From an uncultured Methanomethylovorans sp. (GTDB lineage Archaea > Halobacteriota > Methanosarcinia > Methanosarcinales > Methanosarcinaceae), in assembly GCF_963678545.1 (NCBI RefSeq), contig NZ_OY782870.1, forward strand, positions 1,364,001 through 1,428,000: a stretch of 64,000 nucleotides of DNA, given 5' to 3'. The notes below the pieces were generated by a model. The model was not told where the DNA came from, searched no databases, and saw only the letters and a program-made list of their open reading frames with translations. Position 1 is the first letter of the stretch. Every line of letters begins with the position of its first letter. The position numbers and the translations under genes were made by a program. Shown here in pieces: positions 44,307 to 52,984 of this stretch.

Positions 44307-44460
44307 ATAAAAGGTTGTCTAAAAATCCTGAACTAAAATGAGATATAAAATGTATATCTTAGTTTTTATCTGTCTTTTTCTCCGATGCTACAGAACGAAA
44401 ATTAGATATATATCCCACTTAATATGTTAAATATCTTAATCAAATATGAGTTGAAAAACG

Positions 44461-44622
44461 ATGTATTCACAAAAACAAGTAGCATATATAGTTGTGTCTT
44501 TTATAATTGTCATGGTAACTATAGCATGTTTGTCTGTAATTAGTATCGAATTAACAGGAGTTACGTTATTTTTTGCATCATGGTACTGTGTATATCTGAT
44601 GCTTGTTGGTCCAAAATATTGA
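44461..44622 (+). CDS. 53-aa membrane protein
   Basis: MYSQKQVAYIVVSFIIVMVT and so on: two hydrophobic helices with a short polar turn, ending VYLMLVGPKY. A TATA-like stretch lies about 40 bp upstream; the ribosome site is weak. No family was recognised. Confidence 0.5.
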   Translation: MYSQKQVAYIVVSFIIVMVTIACLSVISIELTGVTLFFASWYCVYLMLVGPKY

Positions 44623-44726
44623 ACTAAAGATGAGTACACATTGCTGCTTTCTACAAAGCCTAAAATTTCGATATTCAGGATACGTAAGTATAAACATTAG
44701 AGATTAATTTATCGAAAAGGTACATT

Positions 44727-44756
44727 ATGTGACAGGAAATAAAAAACCTGTCACAT
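44727..44756. other. Perfect 10-bp hairpin
   Basis: ATGTGACAGG (44727-44736) and CCTGTCACAT (44747-44756) with an A-rich 10-nt loop. It stands alone in a 305-bp gap with no gene. The role is unknown. Confidence 0.5.
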
Positions 44757-44879
44757 CTAGGCTGATTACTCGTTTGTTGCTTCGAGGAGTAGGTATTTCC
44801 CATCCCTCAATATTTAATTAGCTTACCATTATATAAATGCTCTCAACAGAAAAAATGCTACAAAAAGAGGTAAAAGGGG

Positions 44880-44914
44880 CAGGTACCTTATCCCCTCTAG
44901 TTTGGAGGTACCTG
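44880..44914 (-). terminator. Hairpin downstream of acidic surface-protein gene
   Basis: CAGGTACC (44880-44887) and GGTACCTG (44907-44914). On the minus strand it follows the stop at 44928 and precedes a T-rich stretch. Confidence 0.5.
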
Positions 44915-44927
44915 TGTTACGTCATCT

Positions 44928-45500
44928 TTACTTTCTGATGTAGTAGATTGCTACTGCGATCAGAACTGCCAGTACCAGTGCAATTCCAACGGATGTGTAA
45001 GAACCGTTGTTGCTGCCAGTGTTCATGGCTGTTACATTGGAGTCATCGTTCTGCTCAACAGCAGAGTTGCTGCTTATTGCTGTGATAATCACAGGCTCGG
45101 TTTCTACTGGGTGGGATTCTGCATCCTGAACAATCTCGGTTGTAGTTGTCCCTATTATGTGGGCTTCTCCATATCCGCTTGACATGGGGACCTTTACCTC
45201 AGTTTCGGTCTCAGTCTCTGTGACAGGTGTTTCTGCTACTGGAGTTTCTACAACCTCAACTTCTTCAGTGGTATCATCAGCAGTGTCCACAACAGGAGCA
45301 ACTACCTCAGTTTCCTCATCGGTACTTGAGTCATCAGTTGCCTCCTCTTCTGTCGTTGTTCCCTCAACGGGCTCTACTACCTTGACAGGTTCTACCTCAT
45401 GAGTAGAGTTATCCACAACATTTGTTGGAGGAACCCAGCATGCCTGAGCACCTGCACTGAAAGCAATTAGAACCATTAATGCTGCGAATATCTTCATCAT
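44928..45500 (-). CDS. Acidic Thr/Glu/Val-rich surface protein with C-terminal anchor
   Basis: About 190 aa from ATG 45500. Signal peptide MMKIFAALMVLIAFSAGAQA, then about 135 residues of Thr/Glu/Val/Pro-rich low complexity (VETPVAETPVTETETETEV), then a membrane helix VGIALVLAVLIAVAIYYIRK at the C-terminus. It resembles heavily O-glycosylated stalk proteins of archaeal envelopes. No enzymatic domain. Confidence 0.7.
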   Translation of the reverse strand: MMKIFAALMVLIAFSAGAQACWVPPTNVVDNSTHEVEPVKVVEPVEGTTTEEEATDDSSTDEETEVVAPVVDTADDTTEEVEVVETPVAETPVTETETETEVKVPMSSGYGEAHIIGTTTTEIVQDAESHPVETEPVIITAISSNSAVEQNDDSNVTAMNTGSNNGSYTSVGIALVLAVLIAVAIYYIRK

Positions 45501-45631
45501 TTGAATCACACTTCTCTTATCGTTGACTTTGTTTTTCTCTTCTGTATTGTTGCGTCTTATTCGTCATAAGACAAGGAGAAATCAGATTTTCGCATATATA
45601 AACATTGTGAATATATTAACTATGTTCATAC

Positions 45632-45907
45632 TCATAATGATGAGGTCTGCAAGAACAAAAGGAATTCAAGGAAAAAAGAAGTTTTTGATATTAGAATAGT
45701 AGAGCCTCTTGAAACTCTTTTCTTATCTGCCGTTTCTGTATAAAGGCCGAAGTTACCGTTTCCACGGTGATAGACTTTCGCGTTTCCGGCTACACTTACC
45801 CTTTTACCGGAACTGTTCTTTAGGGAAACGTTGCTGCCTTCGGATTTTACACCTTTATTTTTGTAGGCTTTCTTTGCATCTGATGCCGTAATTATAGGGC
45901 CTGGCAT
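45632..45907 (-). CDS. Small basic protein of unknown function
   Basis: 91 aa. The first 70 residues are polar and basic (DAKKAYKNKGVKSEG, then KVYHRGNGNFGLY) and could form a small β-domain. The last 20 turn hydrophobic (SFFLEFLLFLQTSSL), which may reflect a frameshift. GGTGA precedes the ATG. No family was recognised. Confidence 0.45.
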   Translation of the reverse strand: MPGPIITASDAKKAYKNKGVKSEGSNVSLKNSSGKRVSVAGNAKVYHRGNGNFGLYTETADKKRVSRGSTILISKTSFFLEFLLFLQTSSL

Positions 45908-46471
45908 TATATTTCACCAGATGAAAGAAGGATTTTGGCATATAAAGCTTTAATGGTTATTACCGATTAGTCAATCTAATAGGAAATATTTTTCCACGAG
46001 TCTACAGCATGATACAAAAACCGAGATCGCAATAAAGAGAAAAGGGTTTTTGAAAGCTTGTTGGAAGCTTTTCCTTTAGTTAGGAATTCTGTCTTCCTGG
46101 AAGAGTATGTTTTTTCATTAATTGATGAATTGTATAATTGTAATCCCATACATGCCTCCATTATGGTATCCGGAAAACTCTGGCTAGGCCATCAATGGTA
46201 GGAGAGATTTGAGATGTCTTTCCGATTATGCAGCTAACTCGAAAAAATGTGGTTTTTGTTTATTTCTTAACATCTGTGGAGTACAGAACAATGCTATTGC
46301 AAATTATAATGCCATTATAATTTGATATTACATGTAATATTTTATTCAATTTAGGTTAAATATTAAAATGACAAATAACTCTGTAAGATTGAGAGAAAAA
46401 TGCCTGTCTCAATTGAATATATGTGGGGTATGAGAACGGGAGAGTGTTCTCAAGCAATTTGTGGGATTTAG
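45908..46471. other. AT-rich intergenic region
   Basis: About 560 bp without a convincing gene; a 61-aa reverse frame at 45976-46161 is unsupported. A small hairpin TGAGAAC/GTTCTCA lies at 46431-46452. Confidence 0.4.
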
Positions 46472-46558
46472 AGCTTGTTTCAAAAATCAATATTCCATTG
46501 CTTCATAGTCCTCGCATGCTATAGCCAAATAAGATAAGTAGGATTTTTGAAACAAGCT
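46472..46558. mobile_element. MITE-like element with 17-bp terminal inverted repeats
   Basis: AGCTTGTTTCAAAAATC (46472-46488) and its perfect reverse complement (46542-46558) flank 53 bp of non-coding DNA. TA dinucleotides just outside suggest an IS630/Tc1-like target. Confidence 0.55.
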
Positions 46559-46747
46559 ATATGGGAAATTGAATTTCTCAATACAGATTTCCGATTTTCA
46601 TCTAAAGTTGAAACTGCAATCTGTAAAAGGAAAAATCCAGTTTTTTATAAACATCTATAGAAAGGCATTTACACGGCAGCTTATACCGATTCTTTACGGT
46701 AGGGAAGCATTGATCATGATAGAAGCCTCATGTAATAATGAAAGAAC

Positions 46748-47747
46748 GGCTCTGTAGAAATGCTACTTTTGCTTTTATTTTGACCTAATAATTTAAAAAG
46801 AATAAATCCCCTGAGTATTACTTTCCACTGAAACACAAAGGGGATGATTGTGTTTTGTCAAATAAGTACTTAAAGTTTGTTGATACAGCTTTAGCTGTAT
46901 CAGGAAAATCACACCTGCCGATCTATAGTTGCAAATATTCGAAAAGGAAATATACACAACACCAGCTATTGACCTTGATTTTGTTAAAAGAATATCTTAA
47001 TGTAGATTACAGAAGTATTGTTGAACTTGTTGAATTAATGGAGAGTTTGAAGTTAAGAATTGGTTTAAAAGAGGTTCCACATTATACCACACTTCACAAG
47101 TTTATAACTAGACTTAGGTCAATTCTTTTCAGATCGTTGTTACAGCAAACACTAAAACTGTTCTATTCATATGGCGAAAAAATAGAGATAATTGCCATTG
47201 ATTCGAGTGGATTTACGAGTGGTCACTGTAGCTACTATTACTCTTTTAGGACTGGAAAGAAACGTAGATCATTCCTAAAAGTGAGTATTTCCATTGATAC
47301 AAAGAAGTTTATTATCACTGGTTTTAAGATATCTGGTAAGCCTATCCATGATGCAAAGCATGCGATGACATTGCTACGGCAATGTCATAAAAATCGCCAA
47401 TCAAAGTTTTACCTTATGGACAAAGGTTACGATTCTGAAGCTATACATTCTCTAGTAAGGGAAGAACTAGACGCAGTAGCTATGATTCCTTTGAGAGAAA
47501 GGAAAAGGAAGAAGATCAAGGGTAAGTATCGTAGAAAAATGATCGATGAGTTTGAGGAAATATTGTACCATTGCAGAAATCTTGTAGAAACGATGTTCTC
47601 TGTTCTGAAAAGGAAATACGGGGAAGAAGTGAAGGCAAAAAAGTATTGGAATCAAGCAAAAGAGGTTAAATTGAAACTATTAGTGCATAACCTTGACAGG
47701 TATGTCAAGGTTACATATATTGTTCAAATGAGCATTTCTACAAAGCC
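46748..47747 (+). mobile_element. IS5-family (ISH1-like) insertion sequence, 1,000 bp
   Basis: Ends GGCTCTGTAGAAATGCTAC and, inverted, GGCTTTGTAGAAATGCT. Flanked by a perfect 8-bp target duplication GAAAGAAC (46740-46747 and 47748-47755). An 8-bp duplication fits the archaeal ISH1 subgroup. The target lies inside a gene. Confidence 0.9.
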
Positions 47748-47781
47748 GAAAGAACATCATTGTCCAATATGTCAGAGATAG
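46855..47781 (+). CDS. IS5/ISH1-like DDE transposase
   Basis: 308 aa from TTG 46855, with GGGGATG about 10 nt upstream. Catalytic triad: Asp116 (AIDSSG), Asp189 (MDKGYD) and Glu245 ([13 protein letters not shown]), the Y-2-R-3-E-6-K-like region of IS5 elements. The reading frame has no stop within the element. It passes through the right terminal repeat and ends 34 bp outside, adding [10 protein letters not shown] from target DNA. Confidence 0.92.
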   Translation: MSNKYLKFVDTALAVSGKSHLPIYSCKYSKRKYTQHQLLTLILLKEYLNVDYRSIVELVELMESLKLRIGLKEVPHYTTLHKFITRLRSILFRSLLQQTLKLFYSYGEKIEIIAIDSSGFTSGHCSYYYSFRTGKKRRSFLKVSISIDTKKFIITGFKISGKPIHDAKHAMTLLRQCHKNRQSKFYLMDKGYDSEAIHSLVREELDAVAMIPLRERKRKKIKGKYRRKMIDEFEEILYHCRNLVETMFSVLKRKYGEEVKAKKYWNQAKEVKLKLLVHNLDRYVKVTYIVQMSISTKPKEHHCPICQR

Positions 47782-48193
47782 TTCGCCAGAAAGACAGTAT
47801 AGAATTAACAAAAAACTGTAAGCACTGTGTCATCGCCGGTAATGTTGAAGGCGTAGCAGATGAATGTATCTTAAAGCTTGCACATTGGGCTACATCTTTA
47901 TGGGATTACGAGAAGATAAAAATGTGGAAAAAATCCAATAATTTGAGCCCCGGATACTATATGAGAGTGGATGAAAAAAAGGCATATAAGGTACATGTGC
48001 TTGATCTAAACACTATGAAATACCTTTTTGAAGGTGCATGGAAAAATAGCTCCTCCCGATTAAAAGATTGGGAGAAAAAAGGACTCATTGCCTATGTGGA
48101 CTGGGATATCTAAAGTATTCGTTACACTATTAGAGCTATGCAAGCTGACATAAAGAACAACACACGTATATTTTAGCCATTTCTCCACTTCCT

Positions 48194-48526
48194 TTATTTG
48201 GCGATTCGGGCAATTGGTGCCTCTGCCTGTTCAGTTTTCATTATGTAGAATTCTGACTCAAAAATCTCTTCCAAACACTTGAGGTTATTTATATTTTGAA
48301 TAGATTCCATTGTCAAATCACTAGTTTCCATGATGAAATCAGTTGCATCACCAAATGGATGAATGCAGTCCCAATAACCATGTCCCAACCGAATTGTTAA
48401 AAAGACCATTTCATAGTATTCAAGATTGTATTTCTTAACAAGCTCCTGAAACTTCCAATTTAAGTCTGATTTTACTTTTGCTTCTAGTATACAATGGTGA
48501 GCAAAAGGAACAAAGAATCTATTCAT
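48194..48526 (-). CDS. Hypothetical protein, uncertain
   Basis: Up to 111 aa from ATG 48526 (MNRFFVPFAHHCI), overlapping the divergent RHH gene by 33 bp. Mixed helical composition (KVKSDLNWKFQELVKKYNLE, then LGHGYWDCIHPFGDA). No ribosome site and no family. It may start further in, or be a remnant. Confidence 0.4.
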   Translation of the reverse strand: MNRFFVPFAHHCILEAKVKSDLNWKFQELVKKYNLEYYEMVFLTIRLGHGYWDCIHPFGDATDFIMETSDLTMESIQNINNLKCLEEIFESEFYIMKTEQAEAPIARIAK

Positions 48527-48691
48527 GTTACCGTCAGTCCCTACCTTAAAAAGCAAGCTGATCAATTGGTTGAGAGTGAAGATTTCAGCAGCATGTCTGA
48601 TCTTGTGAGCATTGCTCTGGCTGAGTTCATCGGGAAGTATTACAGGGAACAGAAAGAGATAACTGTACGCTCAGAGTTAGGTGGTATCTGA
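48494..48691 (+). CDS. Ribbon-helix-helix (CopG-like) DNA-binding protein
   Basis: 65 aa. ESIHVTVSPYLKKQADQLVE followed by FSSMSDLVSIALAEFIGKYY is the β-strand plus two-helix pattern of RHH repressors, which act as dimers on operators. No toxin gene sits directly downstream, although the reverse frame at 48194 overlaps its start. Probably a regulator or orphan antitoxin. Confidence 0.75.
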   Translation: MVSKRNKESIHVTVSPYLKKQADQLVESEDFSSMSDLVSIALAEFIGKYYREQKEITVRSELGGI

Positions 48692-48939
48692 GGCTAAAAA
48701 CGAGAAGGCTGTAAGAATTGAGCATGTGATTGAATAAAATTTGAATCTCATCCTCGCAAATTAATATTTGGATATAGGTAAACATGAAAAACAGAACTCT
48801 TGACTAAAGTTAAAAATGTCAGAGGTCTTTTGAATACCCATTAATTTACAATGTGGATGTTCTAAAAATCTAAAATTGATTGAAGTTTTTACAGAATAAA
48901 GTATATAGTAGTCTCTCTTATAATATAAAGAGTGAGAAG

Positions 48940-49149
48940 ATGACTCAAAATAAAAGATATTTGGAGTGGGGTATTAGTTTTTGTATTGGAATTGGTTTGA
49001 TGAGCATAATAAATGTTTGGAAAATTACTCCAAATCAGAATGCAATTTCATACTCTTGGATTATGTTCGGATTTTCTATAATATTTATAGTTATATGTTT
49101 AATTTTAATAAAAATTAAAAAAATAGATTTTTTACAATTTCCAGTTTAA
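48940..49149 (+). CDS. Small two-helix membrane protein
   Basis: 69 aa from ATG 48940 (MTQNKRYLEWG), with GAGTGAGA just upstream; the longer frame to 48880 lacks a site. Helices ISFCIGIGLMSIINVW and WIMFGFSIIFIVICLILI, ending KIKKIDFLQFPV. Its 3' end overlaps the reverse gene at 49132 by 18 bp. No family. Confidence 0.55.
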   Translation: MTQNKRYLEWGISFCIGIGLMSIINVWKITPNQNAISYSWIMFGFSIIFIVICLILIKIKKIDFLQFPV

Positions 49150-49320
49150 ATTATTTGATTCCTCTATCAATATTCTCACCGCAGGAGTATCCAATTTGAT
49201 GTTTCCATTCTCAATTATTCTCTTCTTGATTCGTTGGAATGTTTTCCTATCCACTCCCCATTCTTCAGCCTTCTTTTGTGATAAATCGAGTATCATCTGC
49301 ATAATATCTTCTTTATTCAC
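49132..49320 (-). CDS. Cas1 C-terminus-like fragment
   Basis: 62 aa, GTG start. MILDLSQKKAEEWGVDRKTF then QRIKKRIIENGNIKLDTPAV resembles the extreme C-terminus of archaeal Cas1, which usually ends in a helix-turn-helix of this type (WGISKSTL...KKxI). There is no Cas1 catalytic core upstream and no CRISPR array, so this is at best a remnant. A small DNA-binding protein is the alternative. Confidence 0.35.
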   Translation of the reverse strand: MNKEDIMQMILDLSQKKAEEWGVDRKTFQRIKKRIIENGNIKLDTPAVRILIEESNNLNWKL

Positions 49321-49519
49321 AAATTATTGAGCCTTCTTAACATCAAGAGCCTGCTCATCAATATTATTCGCTTCCTTTCCAATGTAGATTATACCGTCAG
49401 CATACACATGCTGTCTTTCCAGGGATTTGCAGAACAGAAGATAGAAGCACCTAAAAGTATAATGATTGACCTATATCTTAATAGATATTCAATTTTAGTT
49501 TTAAAAAGGAGAGTAGGAA
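49321..49519. other. Possible decayed coding remnant
   Basis: A minus-strand open stretch here reads HVYADGIIYIGKEANNIDEQ then ALDVKKAQ and stops just before the Cas1-like fragment. It has a protein-like composition but no start or family. The right end holds GGAGAG, the site for the gene at 49520. Confidence 0.3.
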
Positions 49520-50077
49520 ATGGATAATAGAAAAAATCGTGTGTGTCCCGTAGAAAGATCTGGTAGCCTTAATAATAGATTTAGGAAATGGTTGCAAAGC
49601 CCTAAGAAAATACTAAGTCCATATATTGAAGAAGGAATGGCAGTTTTAGAGGTGGGATGTGGACCTGGTTTTTTTACAATTGATTTAGCTCAGATGGTTG
49701 GAGAGAATGGTAAAGTAGTAGCTGCTGACTTACAAGAAGGAATGCTTCAGAAACTCAAAGAAAATATAAAAGGATCTGAAATAGAACACAGGATTATACT
49801 GCATAAGTGTGAAGAAGATAAAATCGGCGTGTCTGGAAAATTTGATTTTGTGTTTTTATTTTATATGGTTCATGAAGTTCCAAATAAAGAAGCATTTTTC
49901 ACTGAATTGGAATCCATACTTAAAGACAATGGTCGAATATACGTGGTAGAACCACCATTTCATGTATCAAAAAAGGATTTCGAAGAAACCATCAAAAAAG
50001 CCAATGTTTCTGGGCTTACAGTCGTAGAGAGAACAAAATTATTTCCTAACAAAGCAGTGATATTAAAAAAGAGCTAA
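49520..50077 (+). CDS. Class I SAM-dependent methyltransferase
   Basis: 185 aa, with GGAGAG before the ATG. MAVLEVGCGPGFFTIDLAQM (motif I), KVVAADLQEGMLQKLKE, FDFVFLFYMVHEVPNKEAFF and LKDNGRIYVVEPPFHVSKKD give a complete UbiE-type core. It stands between broken genes but is intact. Substrate is unknown; small methyltransferases like this often handle arsenic, quinones or other small molecules. Confidence 0.88.
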   Translation: MDNRKNRVCPVERSGSLNNRFRKWLQSPKKILSPYIEEGMAVLEVGCGPGFFTIDLAQMVGENGKVVAADLQEGMLQKLKENIKGSEIEHRIILHKCEEDKIGVSGKFDFVFLFYMVHEVPNKEAFFTELESILKDNGRIYVVEPPFHVSKKDFEETIKKANVSGLTVVERTKLFPNKAVILKKS

Positions 50078-50350
50078 TAGTAACTCCCTTGAAATCCTCT
50101 CCATTCAAGTAGAACTGATAGGTTAAATTTACAATTCCTGTTCCAAACTAAACATTCCCCTTTTCTTTATTACCCCAAGACAGCAAGGAATGGCTGTCCT
50201 TAGCATCGATATTACGAACGCTGAGCAGGAAACAAAGCAAGCCAAAGAATGAGTATCTTCCATACTTTAAAAGATAAAGAAGAAAAAGTAAATGAAAATG
50301 GTTCCAGTTCAAGAGGAGTGATCCAGATTCAATTCAGAATTTCAATAATA
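50078..50350. other. Intergenic region
   Basis: Holds a small hairpin GACAGC/GCTGTC near 50178-50197. I see no gene. Confidence 0.4.
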
Positions 50351-50560
50351 TCACTTGCTTAATGCCCTAGCAGCTTTTTTTATCTTTTTTATCTTTTTAA
50401 TATCTTGATACCAAAATTCGTAATCAGTTTTTGATGTGATAAGTATAACAACCCACACAAATGCAACAACAAGACAAATAAGAGGATATATAGTCCAATT
50501 ACTAAAAACGATAAAACCAAATGAAAAACCAATTAGCAAAAAGATTGTAACCAGCCACAA
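50351..50560 (-). CDS. Small membrane protein next to the IS, 5' end possibly lost
   Basis: 69 aa from TTG 50560: two helices (WLVTIFLLIGFSFGFIVF, YPLICLVVAFVWVVILI) and a Lys-rich tail. The IS at 50576 begins only 15 bp upstream, so the native start or promoter may be gone. Confidence 0.45.
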   Translation of the reverse strand: MWLVTIFLLIGFSFGFIVFSNWTIYPLICLVVAFVWVVILITSKTDYEFWYQDIKKIKKIKKAARALSK

Positions 50561-50575
50561 AGAGTATTGATAAAC

Positions 50576-51576
50576 GGCTCTGTAGAAAACCTACTTTAGA
50601 TTTTATTTTCACCTAATAATTTAAAAAGGATAAGTCCCCTGAGTATTACTTCCTACAGAAAACACAAAGAGGATGATTGTGTTTTGTCTAATAAGTACTT
50701 AAAGTTTGTTGATACAGCTCTAGCTGTATCAGGTAAATCTCACCTTAAGATATACAGTTGCAAGTATTCCAAAAGAAAATACACACAACACCAGCTATTG
50801 ACATTGGTTTTGTTGAAAGAATATCTAAATGAGGATTACAGAGATATTGTTGAACTTGTTGAATTAATGGACAAATTGAAGTTGAGAATAGGACTAAAAC
50901 AAGTTCCACATTTTACAACACTTCACAAGTTCACTACAAGACTCAAATCAGTTTACTTCAAATCATTGTTACAACAAACACTGAAACTTTTCTATTCTCA
51001 TGGTGAAAAGATAGAAATTACTGCTATTGATTCAAGTGGATTTAGCAGTGGTCATTGTAGTTACTATTACTCATTTAGAACAGGAAAGAAACGGAGGTCT
51101 TTCCTGAAAGTTAGTATTTCTGTTGATACTGATAAGTTCATTATCACTGGTTTTAAGATATCAGGCAAACCTGTGCATGATGCAAAACATGCGATTACAC
51201 TGTTGAAACAATGTAATAATACTCGCAGATCAAATTATTATGTAATGGATAAAGGCTACGATTCAGAAGTTATCCATTCTCTAGTAAGAGAAGAACTAGA
51301 AGCAATAGCTATGATTCCTTTGAGGCAAAGGAAGAGGAAGAAAATACAAGGCAAATACCGTAGGAAAATGGTAAAAGAATTTGAGGAGATATTGTATTAT
51401 ATTATAAATCTGGCAGAAACCATGTTCTCTGTTCTGAAACGAAAATATGCTGAAGAAATTAAGGCAAAAAACTACTGGAATCAAGTAAAAGAGGTTAAAA
51501 TCAAGTTATTGATACATAACCTTGACAGGTATGTCAAGGTTATATGTATTGTTCAAATGAGGATTTCTACAGAGCC
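50576..51576 (+). mobile_element. IS5-family (ISH1-like) insertion sequence, second copy
   Basis: 1,001 bp, ends GGCTCTGTAGAAA on both sides (right inverted: GGCTCTGTAGAAATCC). Clearly diverged from the copy at 46748, so it is not a recent duplicate. Flanking octamers TGATAAAC and TCAACATC do not match, so the target duplication is lost. Confidence 0.88.
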
Positions 51577-51595
51577 TCAACATCCTTCGTTTTAA
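50684..51595 (+). CDS. IS5/ISH1-like DDE transposase, second copy
   Basis: 303 aa, TTG start, about 85% identical to the first transposase. The triad is intact ([25 protein letters not shown]). As in the first copy, the frame runs through the right terminal repeat (MRISTEP) into flanking DNA, ending QHPSF. Confidence 0.9.
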   Translation: MSNKYLKFVDTALAVSGKSHLKIYSCKYSKRKYTQHQLLTLVLLKEYLNEDYRDIVELVELMDKLKLRIGLKQVPHFTTLHKFTTRLKSVYFKSLLQQTLKLFYSHGEKIEITAIDSSGFSSGHCSYYYSFRTGKKRRSFLKVSISVDTDKFIITGFKISGKPVHDAKHAITLLKQCNNTRRSNYYVMDKGYDSEVIHSLVREELEAIAMIPLRQRKRKKIQGKYRRKMVKEFEEILYYIINLAETMFSVLKRKYAEEIKAKNYWNQVKEVKIKLLIHNLDRYVKVICIVQMRISTEPQHPSF

Positions 51596-52007
51596 TTAAT
51601 GAAACTATATTATCTGTGGGATGGTAATTTATAGAGACAAATCTCATAATGCACAATACTAATAGCAATGCAGCAAAGGCCAACAATACGTAAATCTCAA
51701 AATTATGACTGTATACCATAACAGTGATCTCACGCATGATTATAAGAATAGTTGCATCAGTCACGTAAGTGATCCTGATTCTTTCTTGAACACGGTAATC
51801 AGAGAAGGTCTTGAAAAGATCAATTAGAACAAAGACTGTAAGAACATTATACACTACCTCGTTAATATCACTTGTTTTCAACAATACAGCCCACATCGTC
51901 TGGAAAATATCGAACACTGCTATGACTATTAACAGTAAAAGTGTGTAGAGGACGACAACTGTCAAATTAACGATTACTTTTTTAAATATTTTATCATGTA
52001 GTTCCAT
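51567..52007 (-). CDS. PsiE-like membrane protein, C-terminus cut by the IS
   Basis: 146 aa from ATG 52007 ([14 protein letters not shown]). Four hydrophobic helices, with [20 protein letters not shown] between helices 2 and 3, the pattern of phosphate-starvation-inducible PsiE proteins. Its last codons GCT CTG TAG are the IS right end, so the native C-terminus was cut or replaced. Confidence 0.6.
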   Translation of the reverse strand: MELHDKIFKKVIVNLTVVVLYTLLLLIVIAVFDIFQTMWAVLLKTSDINEVVYNVLTVFVLIDLFKTFSDYRVQERIRITYVTDATILIIMREITVMVYSHNFEIYVLLAFAALLLVLCIMRFVSINYHPTDNIVSLIKTKDVEAL

Positions 52008-52274
52008 TTGGACTCTCCAAAGCAACTTTATATTTTAACTACGAAAATTATAGAACCAATAAGTACCAATTACAAGGGAAGATATTTTTGTTTAGTGTAA
52101 AACCATAATTTGGATTTGTAGCAGAACCCATGTGTTCAAAACCATTTTTAACCACAAAAACATTTAATGATTTCATCCAATCTCCTCTGTTTGACCATAT
52201 ATTACGTGTAATTATTATATTATAAGTTATATAATTTTTGTTTTTCTACATATTTCGAAAAATGAGAGGATGCG

Positions 52275-52600
52275 TAAAAGATACTTTAGATTAAATTTTG
52301 ATATAAAATATAAAAAGGATAAATTGCCTAAGTATTATTTCCCATAACATAAAGGAGATAATTGTGTTTGTTCCAGATTAAAAATCTGGAACTACCATTA
52401 AATCTATTATTTGATGGCACGTTAAAAATGCTTAAATCTTACTTATATAGCTTTAGCTTTATCAGGATAATCTCACATTTCAAGCCATAGATGCAAATAT
52501 TCCAAAATAGAATTCACACAACACAAACTATTGAAGCTGTTTTTGTTAAAAAAATATTCAAACAAACATTACTATGAAATAGAAAAAATGGTTTACACAT
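52275..52600 (+). mobile_element. Decayed third copy of the ISH1-like element
   Basis: Sequence from ATACTTTAGATT through GGATAA, AGTATTATTTCC and ATAATTGTGTTTG to AATATTCAAACA aligns with the first 300 bp of the element at 50576, with many changes and no open frame. It contains a perfect hairpin TTCCAGATT-aaa-AATCTGGAA (52371-52391) not found in the other copies. The 3' part is missing; the cupin gene begins at its edge. Confidence 0.7.
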
Positions 52601-52606
52601 CTAAGT

Positions 52607-52984
52607 TTACAGAAGAGAAGTATCTTCATGAGAATAAGCCGGTGCACAGCAACAAAGTATTACCAGTTCCATATAAGAGATGTTCTCCACTTTATGCGCT
52701 GTACCAGGCGGTATGCAAACAGTATCCCCGGAGTTTACTTCAAATTGCTCTTTTGCAAGGGTCATGATCCCACAGCCTGCAGTAATATGATATATCTCCT
52801 CTGTAGACTCATGCACGTGTAAGAAAGTTGCACCGCCTGGGGGAACTCTTGCCTCTGCGAGGCTCAAGCGTAACTTGCCATGTACTGTCGGATGCATAAG
52901 TTCCCTTATTGTAGAACTGTCCTTGGTGATATAAGGTTCCACTTGAGCATAGGCCGTTTTCAGGATATTATTCCCACTTGCCAT
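52607..52984 (-). CDS. Cupin-domain protein
   Basis: 125 aa, single cupin barrel: motif 1 LHVHESTEEIYHITAGCG and motif 2 GDTVCIPPGTAHKVEN with the metal-binding His/Glu set. The ATG overlaps the stop of cooC (TAATG), so the two are coupled. C-terminal ILCCCAPAY is a three-cysteine run that might bind metal. Possibly a metal- or cofactor-handling partner for CooC. Confidence 0.85.
   Translation of the reverse strand: MASGNNILKTAYAQVEPYITKDSSTIRELMHPTVHGKLRLSLAEARVPPGGATFLHVHESTEEIYHITAGCGIMTLAKEQFEVNSGDTVCIPPGTAHKVENISYMELVILCCCAPAYSHEDTSLL

Larger units (their letters stand above)
46716..48113 (+). pseudogene. Unknown gene interrupted by the IS element
   Basis: Removing the IS and one 8-bp target copy restores a single frame of 130 codons: [20 protein letters not shown], then KNCKHCVIAGNVEGVADECI, ending LIAYVDWDI. 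The left piece is 46716-46747, the right piece 47756-48113. Internal ATG 47769 could still give a 114-aa protein. Cys-x2-Cys (KNCKHC) and a Trp-rich core are visible. No family was recognised. Confidence 0.75.

Noticed and set aside
45976..46161. 61-aa reverse frame
   Set aside because: No ribosome site or recognisable composition in an AT-rich gap.
50167..50250. Short frame starting MAVLSIDITNAEQETKQAKE
   Set aside because: Only 20 codons, no ribosome site; it may be a remnant but cannot be supported.
52531..52767. 78-aa + frame at the decayed IS/cupin junction
   Set aside because: It is part IS remnant and part antisense of the cupin gene.
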